DNA of 64,000 nucleotides, from NCBI RefSeq assembly GCF_024868665.1, contig NC_079895.1, positions 24,918,597-24,982,596 of the forward strand, read 5' to 3'. Each line of letters opens with the position of its first letter. The stretch's first letter is position 1. Source of the stretch: Triplophysa rosa. Lineage: Eukaryota; Chordata; Actinopteri; Cypriniformes; Nemacheilidae. Below the pieces are notes generated by a model. The model saw nothing but the letters and a program-made list of their open reading frames with translations, ran no database searches and had not been told where the DNA came from. The position numbers and the translations under genes are program-made. Below are positions 25,101 to 34,000 of this stretch, piece by piece.

Positions 25101-28100
25101 TCTAACCCCACAAGTAGCAGCAGTGATTGATGGCCGTGACTAATAGAAAAGGCTGCTAAAATACTTTACGAAAATAAGTTACCTTACAATTACCGTCCGA
25201 ATAGGATAAAGCACATCATAATGGTCTCTAGCATTCCAATGAAGGCTAACGTTAACTTAACTCTTTGCAGAGTCAAGTGCATGTGGTGCACAGCTGAAGC
25301 TGCTCCTCACGTTAATTTAGTGGAAAACATTTAAAAGCTAGTTAGCTAACGTTAGTTTTACTGGCGTCAATTGACATTCGTAATATGTTGGCTATTTGCT
25401 TTTAAAATAGCGGATCCTAACCTAATTTTCAAGTTAATATGAGAAAGAGATCTCTGTAAAATTTAAAAAACGCGGCAAAATGATGCGAGCTTTAAAAATG
25501 TACTTACTTTAACATCCAGCAGAAGCACACATTTGGTTTTAAACCCACAAGCAGCAGCAGAGATCGATGGCCGTGACTAACAGTAAAGGATGCTAAAATA
25601 CATAAGGAAAATAACGTTACAATAGCTGAATAGGAATAATACACATCAAAATGGCCTCCAGCAATCCAATGAAGGCTAACGTTAACTTAACTCTTTACCG
25701 AGTCAAATAACGTTACATGTGGTGCACAGCTGCTCCTCTTAATAGTTTAACGTTAGTCGAAAACATTTAAAAGCTAGCTAGCTAGTTTTTTAACGTTCGT
25801 AATATTTCAGCTATTTGCTTTCAAAATAGCATAGTCTAACTTAACAGTTAACGTAAGTTCTCAAGTTAATATAGCGATCTCTGTACTAGTATTAAAAAAC
25901 GCGGCAAAATGATATGAGCTCAAAACAGAGGCATATAATATGAAAATGAATACAGAATTTAAAACTTTACTTACTTTAACATCCACCAGAAGCGCATATT
26001 CTCTTCAAATCCCACAAGCAGCAGCAACAGCGGTCGATGGCAGTTACTAACGGTGTGCTGATAAACGAAACCTTGCAAGGGCGAAGCAACGTTTTGGGGG
26101 AGGAGTCACAGTTAGGCTGCTCTGCAGCGAGTACCACTTGGTAATTTTGCTCCCACTCTTCTGACACGTTTTTCACTTTGCACTCAAAATAGAGCAAAAA
26201 TTACTATTTTGGAGGGTACAGTTCCAACCTTATACGAATTCAACCTGATTTTGGCACGATTTGTGTCATAGGTGTCAGGACGCACTTGATCATTTCCAGT
26301 AAAGATGCTTGTTTGGGTTTTTTGTCTCCTGCATGACAGTTCTTTAACATCTACATTGTTAACCAATAGGAGCTCAGATGTTCATGGCAAAACAAAGGAG
26401 AAACAATGGTATTTGTTGTGCTATTGGTGGAATTGTGCAATAGGGGAAAAGTTTGTGGAACTATGGCAACAGTACAACAATATTTACGATTATTCCTTGA
26501 GAACAACCACAGCAAATTATGAAAAGAGAAATGCTGGTGAACGATAGATGGAGGCACTTCAGCAGCACAGTAAATACTAGAATTAGCATTAAGCTAGTTA
26601 AGCTTAAATGAAGAGTTTATTATTTCCAAAATGAGATCAAATTTTTCAAAATTCATGTTTTTGTATTGTGCATTCCAATTAATATCAATCAAACTGCAGT
26701 TGGTTTGTTTTGATTTAGACCATAATAACCCAAAAATACCGCTAACTAACACAATAAAGACATGATAACATAATAAAAAACTATTTTTTAAAAAACGGAG
26801 TCTTCAAATTTTGATGATACTAAAATACAGTAAGTACAAAACACGCCGCTTCCGTTGCCGCTGTTTTACGCTCTTGTTTGAAGAAGTGACTCGCTAGTTC
26901 CGCCTTCTCGATGGCGTCACACACATTTAAAAAGAACAACTAATACTCATTGGGAAGCATCACGTTCCTCGCTCTATATTACTTGTGGGATTATTTGTTT
27001 CTGGCATTTTTTCAACTTGCGCGGAAGACTCGGTTGAAGCCAATATTGCACGTTTGCGGCAGTCGCATCGCCCCGCACAATTTTGCGTATGTCTTTGCTT
27101 TGACTTTGTATGTAATTTACTCGCGCAAATAGTTCAGTTTGCTTTTGTTGTGTACACTCCATAACAGACAAAAAATGTTTTAATCAAAAATGGGCTTTAG
27201 ACAACTAGTTCTGTGGGACTTTCGATGAATTCTTCAGTTGAGTAAACAGTTCAGAGCACTATTTCTGTGTTGCCTCCTTTTTAGTGCTCCAAAAATGAGG
27301 ATGCTGCCTATGTAGGCAACAAGACAGCTCACTATACTTCAGAGCAGGGGCCAGTTGCATAAACATAGCCGCTAAGTTAAGACTGCCGCTGCGTCTGAAA
27401 TCGCCTACTTCCATACTATTCAGTAGGCAAACATGAGTATGAGTCATGAATAGTATGTCCGAAACCTCAGTATGCAAAAACAGTAGGCGAGAAATACCCG
27501 GATGGTCTACTACTTCCGCCGAGATTGGTGAGTGTGGATCGGATGGACACTTCTCTATCCCATGATGACAGGGGAGCTGAGCAACGGTCAAATTTTTAAA
27601 AGTAAATCAAATAAATATAGCGGAAAACTTTAAGGCGGACGTCCGTTTTTAACGTAAGTGCCAATAAATGAATTTCTCGTGACTAAATTATGTTTTTATC
27701 AACGCTCACGTATAGGTTGTTGTCAATTCGTCATAGGTCAAAGAGCATACGGGTCACATGACCATAAAACATGGTACTTACACAAATTCAGTACGTACTG
27801 TTACAGTATGCGATTTCGGACGCAGCATGTGTCTTAATGACTAGCAATTAGTTAGGAGGACTAATCAGTTTTACTTTTCAGATTTCAATTAGACCAATCG
27901 TCCTTTCTGTGGAACTGACTTAAAGAAGTTATGACCAGTCTGATGACTAGTAAGACTAGTCTAAGCAGTTTATGCCACCAGCCCCATAACTTATTTTTTA
28001 AATGATTTTTGGTGTGATATAAGTGTTCTGTGCTCCCAGAGCTCTTTGTCCCACATGGTGTATGCCTCACGTTTGATGTCATACTTCTAAGTAATTGATG

Positions 28101-28685
28101 CCTCAGCAAACTTGACATTAGACCGACCCGCCCAACTCTCAGTTTTAGCAATCTGAAAGAAAGCAAAGGGAGATGGTCCTGAGAGTTTCCTTGCCCTCAA
28201 GTGATTTCTGGAGCCGGAGGCAGGTGTTCAGTGGGTTTCTTTGACCCCTGTGAGGTTGAACTGCTCTAAAGTCTCTTGAAGGCAAGTCTACTTAGTAAAG
28301 CCAAAAATATCTGACATGACGTTATGATAACATTTAAAGTCACCAATACAATTTTGACAAAATTTTATCATCATGCAAGTTACGTTTTTGACTGAAATCT
28401 GCATTTCCTACTGTTAGTCAGTTCAGATAATATGCGTTCAAGAACAATGTTTCTTTTACTGAAAAGGCAAGACTTTCTTTTCCACAGCCCCGTATTGAGT
28501 GTAACAATGTCTCCCATGTATTTTTCGACAAGCGGACCCTTAATTTCATGTTTTCTGTGTGTTCTAGGCACGAGGAGCTGCTGGCCATGGGATGCCTGTA
28601 CTCAGCCATGTGGTTAAAACAGCAGCAAAGCCCCGAGTGTGAGGTCTCAGAAGAGTTAGGCCTGGAGACACAGGGGAGTAGCTGA
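10185..28685 (+). CDS. abcb6: ATP-binding cassette transporter B6, last five exons (5' part outside window)
   Basis: ABCB6 is a half-transporter with a transmembrane region and one ATPase domain, linked to porphyrin transport in mitochondrial, endolysosomal and plasma membranes. Exons: 10185-10359, 13625-13737, 13820-13914, 16795-16863, 28568-28685. All have AG/GT borders and join in phase to 189 residues plus TGA. Visible motifs, in order, are the Q-loop ([12 protein letters not shown]), the ABC signature ([13 protein letters not shown]), Walker B (IILLDE), the D-loop (ATSALD) and the H-loop (VVAHRLST). The C-terminus runs [17 protein letters not shown], then a short variable tail. Walker A and the transmembrane segments must lie upstream of position 1 or be missed. 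The last intron is 11.7 kb and contains a whole minus-strand transposon-derived gene pair. The family call is made from remembered ABCB6 sequence (the DTVLFND and NIRYGR phrases); other ABCB half-transporters are less similar. Confidence 0.93.
11155..12290 (-). mobile_element. 5'-truncated, inactive LINE reverse transcriptase
   Basis: Reading right to left on the minus strand, the fragments are typical of fish LINE polymerases. 12282-12043 has [18 protein letters not shown] and [16 protein letters not shown]. 11992-11792 has [10 protein letters not shown] and [16 protein letters not shown]. 11589-11155 has [25 protein letters not shown] and [12 protein letters not shown]. The pieces lie in different frames. 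In the catalytic box, which should read Tyr-Ala-Asp-Asp, the Tyr codon is TAG (complement of 12002-12004). The endonuclease half is absent. The clade is probably L2/CR1-like, by resemblance only. The copy cannot encode an active enzyme. Confidence 0.88.
12300..12409. repeat. 3' fragment of TTAA MITE family abutting the LINE
   Basis: ACAGAACAAAGAAATTTATA, CAGGTTTGGAACAACTGG and GGGTTAACTATCCCT match the right half of the family. It begins where the LINE similarity ends. Confidence 0.6.
12655..12937. mobile_element. TTAA-flanked MITE, complete copy
   Basis: Flanked by TTAA at 12651-12654 and 12938-12941. The ends are AGGGATAGTTCATCTAAAAT and TTTTGGGTGAACTATCCCT. The inner palindrome has CTACTGTAGTAGTC near its centre. 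It is 283 bp and non-coding. Confidence 0.8.
13915..16206 (+). other. abcb6 intron, unannotated part
   Basis: I see no exon, RNA gene or clear element here. A 63-codon frame at 14635-14826 has no recognisable motif and lies wholly in the intron. The sequence is AT-rich with several CAAACTGG repeats around 14450-14520. Confidence 0.5.
16211..16463. mobile_element. TTAA-flanked MITE, complete copy
   Basis: TTAA at 16207-16210 and 16464-16467. The ends are AGGGATAGCTCACCCAAAAA and TTTTGGGGTGAACCATTTCT. The interior has AACACAAAAGAAGATATTTT and its inverted partner TTCAAAATAACTTCTTTTGT, with GAAAGTCAATAGG near the centre. Confidence 0.8.
17832..18240. repeat. Cluster of ACTC/GAGT subterminal motifs, probable transposon end
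   Basis: The segment opens with CACAGTAAATTTGCCTGAG and is then crowded with short ACTCT, ACTCA and AGAGT motifs in both orientations (for example TTTTACTC several times and CAGAGTT several times). It ends just before the transposase-like frame on the minus strand. CACTA-type elements typically carry such arrays beside termini beginning CAC. The matching opposite end may lie near 26150-26215, where TTGCACTCAAAATAGAGC and AAATTACTATTTTGGAGG occur, but I could not fix it to the base. Confidence 0.5.
18420..20849 (-). CDS. C2H2 plus TNP2-like DDE transposase-derived protein, one in-frame stop
   Basis: An open frame of 701 codons runs from ATG 20525 to 18420. The same frame continues upstream to an ATG at 20849, broken only by one TGA (complement of 20754-20756). 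The upstream part has two Cys/His fingers: [19 protein letters not shown] with a following H, then LKCAQRGC with [10 protein letters not shown]. Downstream, [29 protein letters not shown], a CRFCLLE zinc pair, [17 protein letters not shown] and [13 protein letters not shown] with MRYEAKHN follow the order of the TNP2/DUF4218 type of CACTA transposases. The candidate acidic residues are Asp in FFDEFE, Asp in TGDN and Glu in YEAKH; these assignments are my inference. It is intronless, antisense to abcb6 and lies inside its last intron. It sits 4 nt after the stop of the SAMD3-like gene, as in a two-gene transposon. It could be active, domesticated or decaying; the intact 701 codons argue against great age. 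Confidence 0.75.
20854..24488 (-). CDS. SAMD3-like protein of a fish mobile-element family, ten exons
   Basis: Exons on the minus strand: 24488-24391 (ATG 24487), 24230-24081, 23922-23804, 23682-23546, 23466-23373, 23218-23121, 22908-22685, 22526-22358, 21552-21425, 21171-20854. They give about 511 residues. The C-terminal parts ([66 protein letters not shown]) match proteins labelled sterile alpha motif domain-containing 3-like, which are abundant in fish; this is from memory. No SAM domain is visible. The N-terminus ([19 protein letters not shown]) resembles a ubiquitin/PB1-like start. All joins keep phase except 23121 to 22908, where the exon ends in phase 2 but the next needs phase 1, so one base is gained or lost, or the border is misread. 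The function is unknown; its pairing with the transposase frame suggests an accessory transposon protein. Confidence 0.7.
22061..22325. mobile_element. TTAA-flanked MITE with AGGTCCAGT ends
   Basis: TTAA at 22057-22060 and 22326-22329 bracket AGGTCCAGTCAGTGAAATCT at the left and CACACTGGACCT at the right. It lies in an intron of the SAMD3-like gene. A second copy in opposite orientation is at 61453-62554 and shares GCAAGGGGACC(T/C)GCGGTGTATGTAG. Confidence 0.8.
24900..26035. repeat. Tandemly duplicated 5' region of the SAMD3-like gene
   Basis: Three copies of a block anchored by CCAATGAAGGCTAAC occur near 24930, 25240 and 25665, each followed by GAGTCAA and GTGGTGCACAGCT. Two copies of AAAAACGCGGCAAAATGATG/ATATGAGCT occur near 25467 and 25895, and two of ACTTACTTTAACATCCA near 25503 and 25967. 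The spacing is uneven at about 310 and 425 bp. Read on the minus strand, the latter is GGATGTTAAAGTAAGT, a good splice donor, preceded by CTGCTGCTGCTTGTGGG. So a non-coding first exon and probably its promoter have been duplicated. Confidence 0.7.
27389..27825. mobile_element. Inverted-repeat DNA transposon, CTGCGTC family, copy A
   Basis: The left end is CTGCGTCTGAAATCGCCTAC and the right end AGTATGCGATTTCGGACGCAG reads as its complement. The interior CCCGGATGGTCTACTACTTC is the reverse complement of CGGGAGTAGTAGACCATCCG at 59284, so the copy at 58967-59405 is the same family in the opposite orientation. It appears inserted into an older repeat (TTAAGACTG to the left, TGTGTCTTAATGACTAGC to the right). 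No target duplication is clear. Confidence 0.7.
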
Positions 28686-28828
28686 AGATACGGCATTGAT
28701 AATGAATTTTGATGGATGAAATCAATCAGCCAATTGGAGCTGCAAAGTTCATCTCAGATAGAGCTGCACCAGACCGAAAAAAGTAATGATGTTTCTCAGG
28801 TAACAGTAAACAGGTGTCACTGAAGTGC

Positions 28829-28834
28829 AATAAA
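28829..28834 (+). terminator. Candidate abcb6 polyadenylation signal
   Basis: AATAAA occurs 144 bp after the abcb6 stop codon and is the first canonical signal in the 3' flank. Confidence 0.5.
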
Positions 28835-31073
28835 TCAATGAAGTGTTTAAATGTTGCTTAAACGTTGGTGGCATAACCAAAATCGCACAAGTGTAAAATA
28901 CTGTCATATGGTGACTGTTCATTCTTAAATGTTTTATGTTTTTTTTATATCCTCTCTTCCTCCAGTCACTTGGTTTGTTTTAGACAGTAGACCGAGGAAA
29001 CATTGAAGCATCTTTGTCAGATTTGTCTAGAGATAGGACTTATGGGTAACACGCTCTAGCAGCCAAAACGCAAAGCAACAAGAGTTTATGGTCAAACTTT
29101 ATATTACAGTTTTCATGTTACTTTGGATTCATGCAACTTGTAATGTGTATTTAGTAATGCAATTCTGCGTTACTGATAAAACTTTGGGAATTCATTACAG
29201 TAACAGGTACACTGTAATATAAAGTGCTTTTTAAAAAATACACTAAAAACATTGTACACTCTTGTGACTCAAATAACCATGTCAGACCACTTTAATAATA
29301 TGGGTACTTTGATAGAAATGTAAAATGTAAATGCACAAATAACAAAACACAAAGAGAACCTTTATGGTTTTTTATGTTTTTCCAGGCTGATTTGAAAATG
29401 CGTAATGTATTTGAAATCAAGATTAAATTGATAAAGTTTAAAAGTGACATTTCAGAAGATGACGGATTTTAATAGGAGTTACAGTACATGAGCCACAGTC
29501 ACATTTACAGAAATGCCAAAGGAAATTGCTTGAATTGAATGTTATCTCGTAATAGTAATAGTAATAGTAAAACTTTTAAGAACAATGATTTTATAAACTA
29601 TGTTTTGTACATATTCACTGGTCAAATATCATTTGAAAATAAAACTTGTAGTTGTAAACCTAAAAATAAAGTCTGTAAATAAATACAATGCTGGCTATGT
29701 ACAAAAGTTAATTCATTAAGAGTATTTACATTTTTTAACTCAAGCTACGATTTAAAACAAACCAGAACGTGTACGATCATGAAGACTAGAGACGCACTGA
29801 TATATCGGCCAATAATCGGTAACGGCCGATAAAAGCCATTTTTCAAGCTGTCGGCTAAATAGTTCAAAAACAGCCGATGATCAGGGCCGATATATCCTGA
29901 TATAGCCTAAAAATGCAATGAAATGGTGCTCTGTTTATAGAAAATGTTAAGAAACATCACCAGTATGTCATTATATAAATTAATAACATTCAGAAATGTA
30001 CGACATATTTAATCATCGGTATCGGCAGTCGGTGTCTGTGGAGAAATGTAGTATCTGTGCATCTCTACTTAAGACATCACAGTTCATTCACTTTGACACA
30101 TAGGACAGAAATATTTACAGAATAACACTGATGTCTGATCTATACAAAACCGTGTATTTATCTTAAAGGATTTGGATTTGAAGTTAAGGACTGATTAAAT
30201 GCGCTGAGGTTTTACAGGGTTTGGCCAATGCCCATCTACATCAATAGTAAGCGAACAGCAAAAAACGTTGGGAGGCCGGAGTGAATTGTGGACCACTGGC
30301 TACATTTAGACCGAACGGAATGTGAATGATTTCCCATAGGGTCTGCGGTGTCTATCTTCACAACACTCTCACCATTATCTGTTCGTGGTGTTTTGCTGGG
30401 TAAGTACAGAGTGGAAATAAAGAAGTCAGAGTTCCTACTCAAGTACATGCTTGCGAAGTCGTCTCTGCTAGAATCCATACATGAAGAGCGTTTCTCATGA
30501 CTAAATCATGCTGGACCGCTGTCTCTTATTGAGTGAGGTGTGTTTCGGAGTGGCGTTGTCACCATTGTTCACTTGCAGCCGTGCCCTGTGCGTTGACCCA
30601 CGGAAGAGTACTCGTAACGGGAGCGCTCTTGTCCCTAAGCTGAACCCTCATAGCAGGCGGAGAGAGCAGAAGTTAGCATGGGATGCTCCCCGCGGGACGC
30701 CCGCTGCGGAGAGGCTAGCGGGGGAACTGAGGTTCAACTCCAGGACACGAGAGACACTTTCAGTCTCTTTCTGTCCGTCCTGCATTACTCGAACTTCTTT
30801 CAATCTTTCAAGCACACATTACGTAGTCTGTTCCTCAACAGCTTGTCTACAGGGTCTAAGTGCGTCACCGGGTGAATCACGCTGGTAGATGTGAGGGAAA
30901 GCGCTGGTTGTGGTTGTTTTGTACAAATTCATGGTTTACTACTCCGTAGGTTCTCGTTCTGTAACTGAGGAAGTTCTCCTGTGATGTCCAGCTGAGCGTT
31001 GAAGTGTCAAAATGAGGTGGGAAACATGAGAGTTGGTTGTGGTCCATCTGTTTGTGGCAGAAGAGATTTCCGC
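28835..31073. other. Convergent intergenic region between abcb6 and the secreted-protein gene
   Basis: It holds the repeat at 29787-30067 and otherwise AT-rich DNA. The GC-richer part at 30490-30900 has a 126-codon plus-strand frame without recognisable motifs. It lies just downstream of the minus-strand stop at 31074, so it is more likely that gene's 3' untranslated region. I see no clear polyadenylation signal on the minus strand. Confidence 0.4.
29787..30067. mobile_element. hAT-like short element with TAGAGA(C/T)GCAC ends
   Basis: The left end TAGAGACGCACTGATATATC pairs with the complement of GATACTA-like right end ATCTGTGCATCTCTA. The interior is rich in CGGCCGATAA and ATCGGC. The flanks ATGAAGAC and CTTAAGAC match at 5 of 8 positions, a weak target duplication. 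Confidence 0.5.
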
Positions 31074-34000
31074 TCAATTCCTGCTGTTGTCGGATTTGGG
31101 CCGTTTTTGGTACCACAGAGCCGTGGGTAAATTCTGGCAGCCCATGTATTCCTTCCTCACTTCGGCCTCTGTGAGGGGGGGCGTGGAGTTACACGGAGCG
31201 CCGGCCAGAGTCACGTTCAGCAGGCCTTGAGCCGAATCAACCAGTCGTGGTGTCGCAGAACTCTGGTGAACAGAAGAAGAGAACGAGTTTATCAAAGCAA
31301 TAAGCCTCAAGAAGCCTTGGTTTACATGTAAAACAGCTAAAGGGCGTTGTTTTGGGGAATTTTTCAACGGCTTAGAACATGGCTCAACCAGTCGGAATTA
31401 AGGACCATTGAACATTTTTGTCTTTGGTCAAATTGTTACTAACATTAATCTGTTTTTGTTTAGTAAATATTCTTTAGGCACATGCTGCATTGAGGTATGA
31501 AATTCACTAGTTCTTTCAATAAATAGTTTATTTTTTATAGTTTTTAGGGTAATTAAAAAAAAGTAAATCTGCTTTCTCTTTATTAATGACACATGCTCTA
31601 AAGGTGACGTAGACAAAGTTTGTGCAGCTTTGTTTGTATTCAGGTTTAGATTTGATTTCAAGTTTCAGATTGTCAACACTCTGTCAATATACTGTTTAAA
31701 TTGAGTAAATGTAAGTAAAAAAAAAAAAGTAAATCTGAGTAACTCAAATATTTCTATTAGAAGTGTATATTCAAATTATATATATATATTTTCTGAAATA
31801 AATGTGTTTTTATTTTGTTTGTATATATATATTATATATATATATATTATATATCTAATTAGTTCATTAAATACTTATTTTTTCATTAAATAAACGTAAA
31901 TAATATATGTACATTTTAGAGAAACTAACTGTTGGATTTTAATCAATTTTGTAATATGTCCCACTGAGAAAATTATTCAGTTAAATATAGCTGTTCATAA
32001 GCCACTGAATTCATTTTTAGAGTGAATGCAAAAGTGTCTACTTGAAGGGGTAGTTGACCCAATAATGAAAATTCTTTCATCATCTACTATGTCATTCCAA
32101 ACCGGTTTTACTTTTTCTACCGCAGAATACAAAAGAAGATATTTTGAAGAATGTTTTTAACCTAACAACATTGGGCTCCATTGACTTCCATTATATGGAC
32201 ACAAAACCACGGAGACATTTCTCCAAATATCTTCTTTTGTGTTCGCTAGAAGAATCATATACAGGTTTGAAATGACATGAGGGTGAATAAACAATGACAG
32301 AATTGTCATTTTTGGATGAACTATCCCTTTAACCTTGTTTCGTCATCTCAGCATCCCTGATTGAAAACGTTAAACATAACCTTGAAAATCATGTCGAGTT
32401 TTGTCTTTCACCTTACTGAGATGGTCTATGAGGCACTGAGACGGGTGCAGAGAGGCCCAGAACTCGGCAGTGTCCACCCAGGGCAGTCCGTTGAGCAGCA
32501 CCACGTTGAGATGTTTGAGAGATCCCATCAGTCTCTTGCTGAGGACTCCACTGTAGCTCTGCTCCACAAACAACAGCACTCGACGGGCTCTGCAGCCCGC
32601 CAGGTCTGACAGCAGTTCCCCTACAGAATAACGCTCCTTCAGATCCGCCTGAAGAAACAAAGCAATTATTTTGAAATCACATCTTTGCTATATTCATGCA
32701 ATGTGTAAGTATATAAGGTTGTAAGTGTAATTTTACAACGACTGGGTGTTATTGTGCTTGGTGTGAACAGACCTTTATACAGGTTTGGAACAACTTGAGG
32801 GTGAGTAAATAATGACAGAATTTTCATTTTTTCCCTTTAAGAGGCGCAGGACAGTTGCTAAAATGAGCAATTAACTGTATATTCTCCACTTTAAGAAGTG
32901 AGCAGCTTTCCTGTGGGAAGCAAAGCGTCTGGTGTCACTGATCCTGTGTGGTCCCTGTCTCTCAAGCCTCTCTTTGTCACCACATCCCTGTCTGGGGATC
33001 AGGTTGTTGCCCTTGTCCCCAGAGAGCCTGTGCCCATTGTCATGGAAGGGTGGGCTTTAGTGCAGTCTTCTCCCTTCTGTTTGCCCTGCTCTTAACATAT
33101 GGCCAGGATTACTGACCACCTTTTGCAAAGGATTGTGGCGTTTTGGTGGAGTATTTATTAAAAGCAATATTATTAAACATGTGCATGGTTTCTGAAAAGA
33201 CCGTAGTAATGATAGATGAAAGATGATGGATGGGTTGTTGTAAGGTGATAAAAGGGTCGGTGTGTTCGCTTAAGAAGATTGTCGGTTTAAGATTGTGCTT
33301 GCCATATTTCATCATGAAATGTGAGGTAATCTCATCTTTCTTGTTAGGAGAGTTTAGTCTGCCTTAAAGAAATAGGTTTTGATAAAGCCGCTGCGCAGGT
33401 GGTGTTCTCGTTAGCCGCATTAAAAACACACTGTACAAATGTTTTTAATTCCATATACTGGAATTGGAGGGTCGTAGGCCACACACCCCAGAGCATTAGC
33501 GTAAGAAGTAAACAGATTCTTCCTCCAAGAAATGAAACACAATGGACGAGAGTTAACCAGAAGTCAACGTTCATTGTGTAATGCTTTTATCCTTCGGTTA
33601 GTGGGCACTTTGATGTGGCGGGCTAGAAAAAACACACTGGTTTCGTTTACGGGAAGATAAGGGATGTTCTCACATTCCTCAACTTTGCCTTTTCATCTAT
33701 CCTCTCTGTGTTTCCTCAAACACATTTATAGCAGATCACGCCCCTTTGGCATAACAGTACATGCTAGCAAAACCAACACGAGAGATGCTGTTCTACATCT
33801 GATGACATAAAAAAACATTCATGTTAGAAGAAATGTGTTGAACTGGGAAAAATGCTCTCTTAAAAAGATATTTTTCAAGCTTTATGGTTCTGTAAAGAAC
33901 CTTTAACATCCACGAAACCTTTCTGTTGCAAGGTTCTTGTGCTGTAAAGGTTCTCCGGACTATAGAAAGGTCAGAAATCAAATAATTTGTCTACGGCCTT

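Noticed and set aside
30508..30888. 126-codon plus-strand frame
   Set aside because: No motif or signal; it lies in the probable 3' untranslated region of the minus-strand secreted-protein gene.
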